DNA of 64,000 nt from Coccinella septempunctata (taxonomy: Eukaryota > Arthropoda > Insecta > Coleoptera > Coccinellidae), in the NCBI RefSeq assembly GCF_907165205.1, contig NC_058189.1, positions 47,022,270-47,086,269 on the forward strand. Direction: 5' to 3'. Positions 39,401 to 51,400 of this stretch are shown here, one piece after another; the first letter of the stretch is position 1; every line of letters begins with the position of its first letter. The position numbers and the translations under genes were made by a program. Below the pieces are notes generated by a model. That model had not been told where the DNA came from. It saw only the letters and a list, made by a program, of their open reading frames with translations, and searched no databases.

Positions 39401-42400
39401 TGAGCATGAAAGGTCTTTCAGTAATACATTTTTATTAAAATTATTAGATGTTTATTGAAAACGACACAATAATATAGAATAAATATATGTCCAGTTGCAC
39501 GAACGTCCAGATTTGATGCCCCATAAAATTCAAAACTGTCGTTTTTGAAGGGAATAATGAAGAATTAAGATTTTGATGGATTATTAAATTTCAACGGACT
39601 CTCCTGTAACAGGTCGATTATCTGTATAATAACAGTTATTTATACAAAATTTCATTCCATTTTGATTACGATTCAAATTATGTTATTTATGAAATTACAT
39701 CGATTGACTGTTGCTAGGGCATTCATTATTCAATCCATATCAACAAGAACAAGATGACGTTTCTCAAGTCATGCTCATGTTATTTTATTTCACTTGTGAA
39801 TTAATAGATGTATTTATTTTTTTGGAAATTCTATTTTACATTTAAGGTGTCTAAGATATAAGCATCAACATGTGAACGAATAGGGGATATGCGATCAGTT
39901 AAGTGTAGGTGCCGCAATGTCATTTGTTTTGCACAGTGAACCTGATAACCTTATTGAGGTCACTGGTTCTACAGTTCTACAACTTTTGCAGTGGCCAAAG
40001 ATTACAGGGGGGAAAGATGGAAAACGAAGCGACTTAGGTGATGTAAGCGCCAACTCGTGGCTCAAATGTGTTTCTAAGAATGATTAAAATATTAATTTGG
40101 AAGCTATTTGCAGAATGGAAATTTTGATTCATGTACCGCTCATCGTTTATGTCACTCGTTCTACTGAATATTAAAATTTTCTGTGCATTTTCTCAATGAA
40201 AACCTCAGAATGTCGTTCGAAAATTATTGCAGGGTGAAGAACTCTGGATCAAATAGAAAGGATTTTCTGAAATTAAGTTTTTCACTCCACCAAAGAAAAT
40301 GCCATTTCGAAGATGAAAATCTAAACGAAGGGAAATAGCCTTTCGAAATTGCTCGCAATTAATAGATTCAGCGTGTTCGAAAACCTATATTTTCAGATGT
40401 AGACGTATAGATATCTATATCTTTAAAAATAGGCCTTCCTTAATCATTATTTATAAATTTTTCAATGAAAAATAAACTTTTCATTTTGTAAATTATAATG
40501 AATAGTCGAAATTGCAGAATTCTTCAGTTTTTATTTTCAAATTTGTGGAACAAAGCATGAAAAATCGTTATTTCGAAATATGCATGGTTGAAATTATACC
40601 TAATGAGTCAATATCTATCAGTTTTTATCGCACGAGTCTATCGCCATGACTGTCGCAAAAAAAGAAGGGATAGGAATACCAATCGGCAAAATTGAGCTAC
40701 TAAAAATTATCCATTTGTGTACGAAATTCTATTCAAGCGACTCAAGTGATATTGATGATGATGCTTACCTAACTGTTCTTCAAGATTTTTCTGACGATTT
40801 TGTGAGTTATATATTTGTTTAGAATTTTGTTCTCCGTGCCCATAATTGATTGTTTTTTGGATGCAATGATGTTTGCTAATTTACCTGATCTGGGGAATTA
40901 TAACTTTTTTTTCTCATTTTTTATCACAGAGATTTTTGATGAGTTTGAAATGTTCTCATCGTCAACATAACCAGAAAAAAAATTTCTGAGAGGTACGCGT
41001 GTCAAAATTTGGACCCGTTTATCAAACGCTGATTTTCCGATAAAGCTCTCTCCAAGCAAAGCCCAGATTGATTCCCCGAATTCCCATGAGCTATACCTAA
41101 ATATTTCCTTTTGTAAACCATCCTCCTGAATATATTACATTGTCGTGTTATCAGTTTTTTCACGGTAGAAATATCCTTCCTAATGCAGAACCAATTAATT
41201 TTCCTATCAAATCTAGATGTAGTTGATCACTCAATACAATCCTCAATACAATGCTGAACCGGTAATGTTCAATCACATTTGTCATGTTATGATGCGTTAG
41301 ATTTACCATTTTTACGTGTAAAAACCCCCAATTCTCTCCAATCATCTTGTTGATCGTATTCTTCAAATAATAATCGTTCAATTCAAACCAATCACCAACA
41401 GATCAGAATTATCGAAACGGAAGTAACCGAAATAAATCGCTGTAAGTTCGCGCGATCAATTTCCGAGAAGATGAGATCAGCAGGAGGACTTGGTCCTTTC
41501 CGAGGCTCAGTTCGGCGAGGACAATCACGAGGAGATCGATAAGGAATGGGAAGAATTCGCCAAGCTTTTAGAGAAGAAGAAGAACAGGCAGGAGCAGTCA
41601 TTCTATCCATTTCCGCCTCAGGAGGAGGATTAGGCTGGAAACGCACCGGATGCAACATTTTGTTGCGAGACGTTGCGCATCATTTTGTCTCGCAACAAAA
41701 TGTTGCAAGCTAAAATCTAACTATCTTTCGCTTGCAACATTTCGGTTGCAACAAATTTTTCCTAGTGTATTTCTGAAGTTTGACAGGATCACACGCACAC
41801 GTATTTCGACTTTCGTGTTTTCGAGGTGAATTAATTTGTATACGTATAGAAAATGGACCCGAATATCCTTATATGGCAATTTCTTCAATTACCGGAACCT
41901 GAAATGAAGATTTGGATACATCCTTTAAACAAAAAAAGAAACATACTGGGATTCATTGGAGAGCTCAGGAATGATCCAGAGAAATTTTATAACTATTGCC
42001 GAATGAACATCTAAACTTTCGACCATCTTTTGAGTTTAATCAAAGAAAAAATTCGCAAGCAAGATACGAATTATTATTATTATTTATATTATAATTATTA
42101 TTCATTATTATTATTGTTTCGGAGAGTTTGGAGGTCATGAAGACTATTGAGAAATGTCCTATAGTATATAACATTACTAGAAAGGTAAGAGGGTTTTACC
42201 ACCTTGAGCCAGTAAAACCCGTTACCTTGCGTGTATTGTTTTATATTTTATTTGTTTCTCATTTGTAAAAAGGTTAGATAAATTCCAAAAAAATCTCAAT
42301 AATTTGTCGCAAATGTCGTAAGCTATGGAAGCGTTGCCATGAACATGTCTGTTTATTTTTCTTTACATCTGTTTTGGCGAAAGCGAAAATGAATGTACCA

Positions 42401-45400
42401 AAAGAAATTATTCAGGCAGCCAGCAGTGTAGCTTCAAGTTTATTACCTGCAAAATCAGCTTCAAGGTACGAGCGAGAATACGACGACTTCAAAAAGTGGC
42501 AAAACAAAAATAGTGTGATTGGGGTAACTGAAGATGTTTTGTTGGTCTACTTGAATCAACTATCAGCTAGATTCAGCCCTAATACTTTATGGGCAAAATG
42601 GTCTATGCTGAAAAGCTGTTTGGAAATGAAAGAAAATGCCCCTGTTCGCAGGTTTGTTTTCCTTAAAAAATTTATTGAAAAATATGACGTTTAGTTGTCA
42701 TTTGCAGATTTCAAAAGGTAATAGGGTTTCTGAAACGAAAAAATGAGCGTTATACGCCAAAAAAGGCCAAGGTATTAAGTAAAGAAGAGGCTGAACAATT
42801 TCTTTTACATGCTCCTGATGACCAGTGGTTGCTGGCGAAAATTGTAACAATATTTGGGATTTTTGGATGTTGTCGATGTGACGAAATTCTCTCCTTAAAC
42901 ATGAATGAAGTAGAAGATATGGGAAAATACGTTATTGTGACATTGCGGCAAACAAAAAATTTAACAACAAGAAGATTCACCATAACCGATGATGGCTGCA
43001 GCTTCAAGCCCTGCATGTTATACAGAAAATATGTAAATCTTCGGCCTCCTGGAACAGAAAGCCTAAGATTTTTTTTGACATACCGACATGGAAAGTGCAT
43101 TTCCCTTAATGCTGGCCAGCACACTATTGGTGGTGTCCCAAAGCAAATAGCGAAATATTTAGGTTTAAAAGACCCAGAGTTATACACCGGACACTCTTTT
43201 CGCAGAACTGGAGCCACTATGGTTGCGGATTCGGGTGGAGATATTTTAGCACTAAAGCGTGCAGGAGGGTGGAAGAGCACCGAAATTGCGATGAGTTATG
43301 TCGATGATTCGGTCAACAAAAAAATCGAAATGTCTAGCAAATTATTTGGTAGTAAGGAGAGTACAAATGTTCTGCAGTCCTCGAGTTCAGCAGTTTCTGA
43401 GTCAACAGATGGTTCATCATCATCAGTATCAACTCTTTCATCATCAAAAATCTGTGTTACTGGAAATAACAATTGCACCATAATTTTCAACATATATGAC
43501 GATAAAACAAAACTTTCTAACGTAAATAATACTACTAATTTGTAAAAATTTTGCAAGTTAACTGTCAGTTTTACAAGTTAGTGACTTGATAAAATAAACT
43601 TTCTTGACTAATATTGTGTTTTTGGAAACTGACGTTTACAAATGAGAAACAAATAAAAACATTAACTGCACTGAATAGTACAGGTATAAATTTTCTTGCA
43701 TTGGTGACGCAATGAGATACAGTATGCCTCATAATGTAAAAGCAAAAAGTGACCTAAATCAACTATTGACTAAAGTATAGTTTGTATTATTTCTACTCAT
43801 CATCTGGACAACAGATCTTCGATCAATAGATCAATCCTCTAGTATGTTGCAAGGTGAATGTTGCAACCTCTTTGGCAGGGCTGCTTCGCCTTTTTGTTGC
43901 GAAACGTCTCGCAACGTTGCAAGCAGTGACTTTCTTCCCATTTCATTCTGAAGGGAACGAGAAGCTTGCAACATCTTGAAACAAAATGTTGCATTCGATC
44001 ATTTCGAACCTTCGGTAGAGCACCTACTAAATTTGATGCGAAACACCTCGCAACATCTCGCAACGTCTCGCAACGTTTCGAACCCGTGTTGCAAGCGGTG
44101 CGTGCCGTCCCATTTGATTCTGAAGAATATGCGGAGCTTGCAACATCCCGCAACGTCTCGCAACAAAATGTTGCATCCGGTGCGTTTCCAGCCTATAATA
44201 TATATATGAATACTTTAGTGAGTGCGGCATTCGAAGCATGAAGCGTGAATTTCAACCCTTCACACAGAAACCTCAGAAAGAAAGAGGGAGGAATAAATCT
44301 GGAACCGAAAAGCGAATACAATAAATTACAGTTTTTAGATCTTTCCACTTTAAAATCAACCACTTTATTGCTGAATGCATCATTACAGAGTGTATTCAGT
44401 TTATTATTGAATCGTGCGATCTATTATTTATTGTTTGAAGAAACTGAACCTTCCATCGACCACATTATTCCTTTGATGCAAAATCCTCTGGGTCTAACAT
44501 CTGTTTCATGGAACTGGCTTGAGACACGTTCAACTCCTATTTATACTTATCAGTATCAGTGGCATTTTCAGGACTGCCATCCGAACTTCTGGGAAAGCTT
44601 CTAGAACTATCCCACTCTTCTTTTAAATAAACTGCTCTCTCCAGACTGTAGTAATCGTCAGTCTGAGTATTATTGATATGGCATCCTTTATGCCTTCCTA
44701 TCACCGATCCTCTAAATCCACGTTTCTAAGGAACGATCCCTGAACTTTCAGGCTCATTAAAACGTTCTCAGAACTATAACGACTAAAAGGGATTTCGGGT
44801 CAACAACAAGTTGCTAGATCCAGTGATGTTTTCGTTGCTCACGTCTTAAATCGATCATCTGACGAAGTTCGGAGAAATTATAAGAATCTAGAATATAGCA
44901 GAATAAGGGAGGTTCCTCCTTCTATATCGAAAACTGCGACAAAAATCCGTTGGTGCGAATAGTCATTCTGAAATTAACCCAAATTTTACATTTATTTTGT
45001 TTGTGTGAAAATCTTGCAGAAACCAGTGGAGTGATACCGATGAACTTCTCGTATTCCAGAAATTATTCAGTACACCTAAGGACTGTTCTAAATATCATTT
45101 AGCCACGAGAACTAGATAAAAAATTCTGTTTTACATATTAGACTGAGAATTAGGTAGAAGTTGCAAAATGGTGGATGAACTGGTAACAATTTCATTACGC
45201 TTGATATTGAGCATCGAAGTAGATCAATAGACTCAATGTCCTTGCATAGTGTTTCATTAAAAGAATTTTAGAATATAATTCATAAAATTATCAATATTAC
45301 CAAATTAGAAACTTCTAGAGAGTTTTCAATAGAAGTTTTCGTACCTAAAGGCTCAAAAAACAAGGAGTATTTAATGTCATCGCATATAATTGCATAGAGA

Positions 45401-48400
45401 ATTTTTTTATTTCATGGTGCGAACTTCATGAAAAGCTTTAGGAAACTGCTACAGAAAGGCCTTAGCCATTTCATCACTGTATGTTAATTTCATAGCAAAC
45501 AATTCATCTTTCACATTTTTTCGGGTTTTTCTCACTATTTCCCATATGTGCGTATTGATACTCGTTCCAGGTGAAAAGATTATAAATTGATTTTTATTTT
45601 CAGCAAGCACATCATGTTCAATGGAAATTTAATGCAAATGTGGAGAACTGTTCCTCCACGTAAGTTGCTGTGTGCAGAAAGCATCCTTCGCACGTGATGA
45701 AATCGAGTCGGAGAGATATCAAATATTTCAATATTCCAGGGTTGAACTTATTAATCCCCATTAAAAGTGGTCAAGGTGAAAGTATCACTTTGTATTTCGA
45801 ATTTCAAATGATTTTTCCGCTTTTTAGAAAGAATCTAAATTTGCTACAATACGTTATTGTACCACAGCCTTCTTAAACTGAAGATAAAGACGGCTGTGGT
45901 TGTACTAGTCACAAGTGTCGCATCTACAGTTCTTTTCATATGAATTTTTGGAATTGGACAATAACCGAAAAATTGAATTTATTCACATTGAATTACACAC
46001 AATTGAAGGATTGAGATATCTTGTGGAAGCCCTGAATAAGTATTAAATGTAAGAATCTTTTTGTTAAACTGACTGAAGGTATAGAAGATTATCTGAAATG
46101 GATTAGAAATTAGGGCTTGTACCCCTAATGTCGCCTAAAGTCGTGTTTAATAGTCACTGTAATTTGCTCCGTTTCATCAAAAAAATTAATTTTGTTCTAC
46201 GTTGATATCGATCACAGATTATAGAAATCTCTTTGATCTTAATGAATCAACTGCATCGAATCAACTGCATCCACCAACATTTTTCTTCGCTGTTACAGAC
46301 TATTAGTGATTTACACTCTGATTATCGTTATAAGGGGTTAGAACTATTTAGAGGGGGACTACAGGGATATCGAAAACCGTTAGAAATACAGGGTAGCTTA
46401 AATTACGAAAAAGTTGGGTTATTCAAGGATGAGTGGGTGGGTGTAAACAGTTCCCAAATATCTCTGATGGTTCCTGAGATATCTCGAAAAAAACTGAAAA
46501 TCAAGATTATCATTTTTCTTCATAACTCATTTGTTTTTGGAGATAACTACACGAAATTCGGTGTGTAGTCATAATCCTGTATAGCAATTATTCTGGTGTA
46601 CTACTGTTTTGTAATTTAAGCCACCCTTTATTTTTAACAGTTTTCGATATTCCTATAGTCAGCCTCTACATAGTTCTAACCCTGTATAGTAGGGTGACCA
46701 GACGTCCGTCATTGTGAAAGACAGACGGACAGTCCGTCAATCGTCCAAGAAGTCCGTCACTGGAAAACGTCCGTCAAAATGTCCGTCAAAATGTCCGTCA
46801 AAATCTTGAATTTAATTCAGTATTTTTCTCAAGAAAATTTGAGATGGATAATAAAAAAAGAAAGAGCAGATTTACAGAAGATCTTCCAGAAGAATTTCCA
46901 TCCCTTAAAAAAACAAAACTTGTTTCTGAAGTACAATATACGAAGGGTCAATTCAGCATTGTATTTGGAGAAAGAAGGTATATTATACGGCATGTTTCAA
47001 GTTACAAACATAAAAAAATGGATATTGCAGCAGCTTCTTTCTCCCTGACCAAATATTTCAGACATTCGAATTTTGGGGATGAAGAAGCTTCTCTAGCACC
47101 GCCTGAAGCCCTGTTCTCATTCCACAGTGTAATGCACAACCATTGTATTAAGATTATTATATTTTCGTTTTTGTGTTGTGTTAAACTTGTATTATTTTTC
47201 AATAAATTATTTTTTTAACACTATAAGGGGTAGTAAAGTGAATAGCTGGAAGCTTAGAATATAAATACATGGAATGGACATTGACGTGCTATGAATGTAT
47301 TTGTTAGGGTACAAACATTCGATGCTTCTCTGTCTAGCTCGACACTAAGGCAGTGGCGTAAAATAAATAATTTTATATAGCTCCTTCCTTTTTGTACGAA
47401 AAATTGACGTGACAATGATGTCAGATTCAACTATCTCAATTGTGATTGGCGACACTAAGCAACTATCTCACTTCAGTCTTTGGACAACAACAAATGTTTA
47501 TTTTCCATTCCTTGTATCTATGTTCCAAGGCTGGAAGCATATAAACTTATACAAATATTTTACAGTAGATTCTTGAGGTCAAAAGAAACACTTTTTTTCT
47601 TTTACCATTTTTTCCGAATCGGCTCAGTTCAAAAGATAGAGGTTGATGAAAAACACAAAAAAATGTTATTTTCAGTTGTCACAAACCCTTTTATCGAATG
47701 AAATGAATTTCGGAATATAGTTTTCGAGTAATTTGGCGTTCATAAATAAAAAATATCTGTGAAATTCGAAAAATTGGTTGCTTTGACCGCATGCAACTCT
47801 TTTAAAATCCATATCTTTTTATCAGGGCTAAATCGGAAGAAATGGTAAATGAAAAATTTATTTCTTTCGACCTCAATAATCTAATGTAAAATATTATTAC
47901 GGTTCAAAGACTCGCCCTGTATATAAATATATACACATTCAGCAGGTCCGAGAACGATCAAATTTCTCAACCATTATTTGCAAGCATGAATTCATAGACC
48001 TTAGAGAGAGCGCCCACAAAAGTAGCGAAAAAATTATGAATCGCCTTTGTCATGTATGAGCCATGTCAGTGCTGACAGTGCTACGCTACTTTGGTGGGCG
48101 CTTCCACTTATATATATGCATGTGAAACAGTCGTCTTTAGCATCTTACCTCTTTAACGAATATCTCGAAATATTCAAGAATAGTATTTACTTCTTCGCAA
48201 AATTCAGGTATACTCAAGGAAGTCCAAGTCAAGGTGGAAAAAGCTGGTTCGAAAGCATTCTCCAGCTTAATTAGCAAGGTTCGCATTAGAGGAATGAACA
48301 GGCATGGAATGTACGATCGAATTGTGTCATTTCGTTCCACTAATTGCTTGGTCACTTGAAGGGAATGAAGCATTTTATCTCTACAAAAAACTAGTATCTG

Positions 48401-51400
48401 GCCGACGTCAGGAACAGCTGGAGGAAAAATGTACGATCTTATCAGTACAGCTATTTCTGGTACAGGTTTTTGAAAATATCTCATCCACTTCTCTAGGTAC
48501 TTATGAAATTTATGGATAACATAAAATATACTACGTTTGATGATATATAATGATTTATTCTATTCAAAATACGGGTGTATTTGAAGGTGAGGCTTTTTTG
48601 AACAGAAGTAAGAACAGACAGAAAAAATATTTAGGACGCAAGTGTACAGGGTGGGAAAAATTTGTTGTCTACTGAGGGGATCTCGAGAACTATAACAGCT
48701 AGAAGGAAACGGATGACACTTTTCTCTACGAATACGTAGAGTGTTTGCAACGGTTGTGAACCGTACAGAGCAAGCGCAATTTCAATTTAGGATAGCGAAA
48801 ATCCATTCGCGCTTGCTCTGTGCAGTTCACAACCGTTGTAAACCACTCTACGGACAAACCTGATATAATATAAATAAGCGGAATGAATGCGACTGCACAT
48901 TTTCCCTGAAACGAGGGCGAAAAAAATGTCAAGATACAGGTATTTTCAGTAACTCTGCAAACCAATGAGAACGAGTAGATGCCCTAGAACGAGAAGTCGA
49001 AAGCTGGCCAAGTTTCAACATTCTTGCAACTTTGTTCCAGTTGACGTTTCCGTCCACATTCTCGTTCCCGGGCCATTGTGCAGCCGCTTTCATTTCGTTT
49101 ATTTGTCATCGAAATGACATTGAGGAATTACTCACGTAGCTTCAATTTGTACATGAACTCAGTCTCTCGTATAACTTCAACAATATAAGGGTGGAAATTC
49201 ACCAAGTATCTTCTTGTTGTGGGGTGTCTCACTAATATAGGTACATTTAAACATGTCCGAACCTGCGAAATGAAAATTTTAATCGGTTATTGTGTTATTC
49301 AATAAAGTTACTTTCATGTGCCTAACAACACAGGAATATCTTAGGTACGTCCCTTTTATTGTCCCAAAGTGTACCGTCGACGTCGGTACAAGGATATTAT
49401 TGGGATATCTCTTGGATATCCTGCTCAGTAATTCCTAGGGATATCCCAACTGGTGCATTCCTGAGTTGTCCCATTCATGTCCCTGTAATCCCCATGAAAT
49501 AGACCTCCAACGTCATCATTTTGAATAGAAGATGACCGCAGGTTACCGAGAGACATTGAACTCAAGAAAGAGTTCAATGCCGAGAGATGGGTTAAACGTC
49601 TGGGTATTGAAGTGAGGTTAAAAGTAAGGTGTTGTATTTCTTTGAAATCCTTTATTCGCCCTTTCCGTGAAAATCGGATGTTCGTAGTATGGCCCAAGAG
49701 AGTGCCATCCCACAGGTGGCCTTATAATATTGGGAAAATTCCCTGGAACATCCATGGGATGTCCAAGGGATTCATCATTTCGGTAAGAGTATACCATGGG
49801 ATTTTACTAATAAATTCTTCCATCAGTGTGTATGGTATTTAAAGGATGGGTGGAAAAACACACTATATGATTTATATATTTATACTTCGGCGATCGATTT
49901 CGGTTTACAGTGGAACCATCATCAGGCCAGCTGAAATTATCATTGATTACTTAACCTCACTTTTAATACTTCTAAAATGTAAAAATACCAGAATTTGCAT
50001 TCCTAATCAATGATAATTTCAGCTGGCCTGATGATGGTTCCACTGTAAACCGAAATCGATCGCCGAAGTATAAATATATAAATCATATAGTGTGTTTTTC
50101 CACCCATCCTTTATATACCATGGGATATCTTTGGAATGCTGTAGGTAGTACCCGGTATACATGATGACAATATGAAAACTTGCCAGTCCAATTATGACAC
50201 AACAAGGATGATTTCAGAAAGAATGCCGGAACAGGTCAATTTCTATTCGTAGGGGGACATATTTTAAGCAGAATTGTAAGCCGAATTCTCCTCAACCCTA
50301 GTTGTAGGAGCTATCACCCCTAAATTCTCAAAAGGGAATAGGGGCTGAGCTATACTTCAATTGAAAGAGCACTTGACCCTCTACATGAATACTATAGTTT
50401 GCAAATTTTTATTGAGTCTTTGAAGTAGTTACAGGGGCTGACAATTTGAAAACTTGCTAGGCCCATTATGTCTCGACAAGGATGTTTTCAGAGAAAATGC
50501 CCGAACAGCTCAATTTTTATTGGGAGGGGACATGTTTCCAGCAGAATTGTAAGCCAAAATCTCCTCAATCTTAGGTCACCCCTAAACTCTTAATAGGGAA
50601 TAGAGGGGTGAGCCATGCCTCAATTGGAAGACAATATGTCCCTCTACACCATTTTTCGATGAACCATAATTGAAAAGTGTTCTTCTATTGATCTTAATAT
50701 CATTTCTTATGAGAGAAAAAGCATTGTAGTATATTTCACAGAGCTGCCATTCGATCCCATTGACTTTTGCCTGTATACTTTATACAGTGCGAGTATCTAA
50801 CATGAATGAATTCATCAATTCAGAGTAAAATTTTTTAAGTGAATATGCTCGGAGAGGTCCATCGATATTCAAATTGCGGTCTTCTGATGTAAGAAAATGT
50901 CATACAGCGTGCCCGAAATTAAAGAAATGACGTCATCGATAATTTTTTCAAGGGGCAAAAACACTTAACTACCCTCCACCCCTTGTGAAGAGTGCTTAAT
51001 ATAGATTCCTCATTTAAAAAGTTGCGTTGTTTGCAATAATAATGATTGATTTGTTCGAGCTATACAGAATATATGAAAATTTTGCCTTTATCTGCGCTAA
51101 CTCTGTATTATATATATTTTGGAATAAGAAACAATTATTTTGGAAATTGATTTTGTTATGAATATCATCATAATACATATATCTATATTGTCAGTTGTGT
51201 AAATATGTTTTATGCGGGATTGCACATAGCCTTAATAATGAAGAATTTAAGAAAAATATTAATTCACACTTCCCGATTTAGACAGATAATATTGGAGAAA
51301 AAAATTAAGTGATCCAACGATCAATGCGTGGAGTTGATTACTTGATAATATCTTTTCTCTCACCTGTCCACAGTGATCGTACCAAGCTTCATGGTATAAT

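Larger units (their letters stand above)
41633..44193 (+). mobile_element. PIF/Harbinger transposon, interrupted by a tyrosine-recombinase element
   Basis: 45-bp identical terminal inverted repeats start GGCTGGAAACGCACCGG at 41633 and end at 44193. TTGCAAC/GTTGCGA motifs recur inside both ends. The flanks are TTA on the left and TAT on the right, so the usual 3-bp Harbinger duplication is only approximate. The N-terminus of the Harbinger nuclease gene (41853-42073) is present; the catalytic part is lost and a separate recombinase element occupies 42246-43658. Confidence 0.85.
49832..50121. mobile_element. Near-perfect 290-bp palindrome carrying a hammerhead ribozyme in each arm
   Basis: Arms 49832-49949 and 50004-50121 (118 bp each) are inverted copies with one obvious mismatch near the outer ends; the loop is 54 bp. 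Each arm contains a complete hammerhead core reading outward. No coding. Probably derived from a Penelope-like element terminus, where such ribozymes are known. Confidence 0.85.

Noticed and set aside
42374..42388. Earlier non-ATG start (TTG) for the tyrosine recombinase
   Set aside because: The first ATG is at 42389; a TTG start is not expected in an insect gene.
44245..44604. 119-codon plus-strand frame as a gene
   Set aside because: No domain, no repeat-family match, biased composition; likely chance.
49330..49850. Repeated GGGATATC-like steps as an organised array
   Set aside because: Irregular spacing and sequence; no convincing period or element ends.
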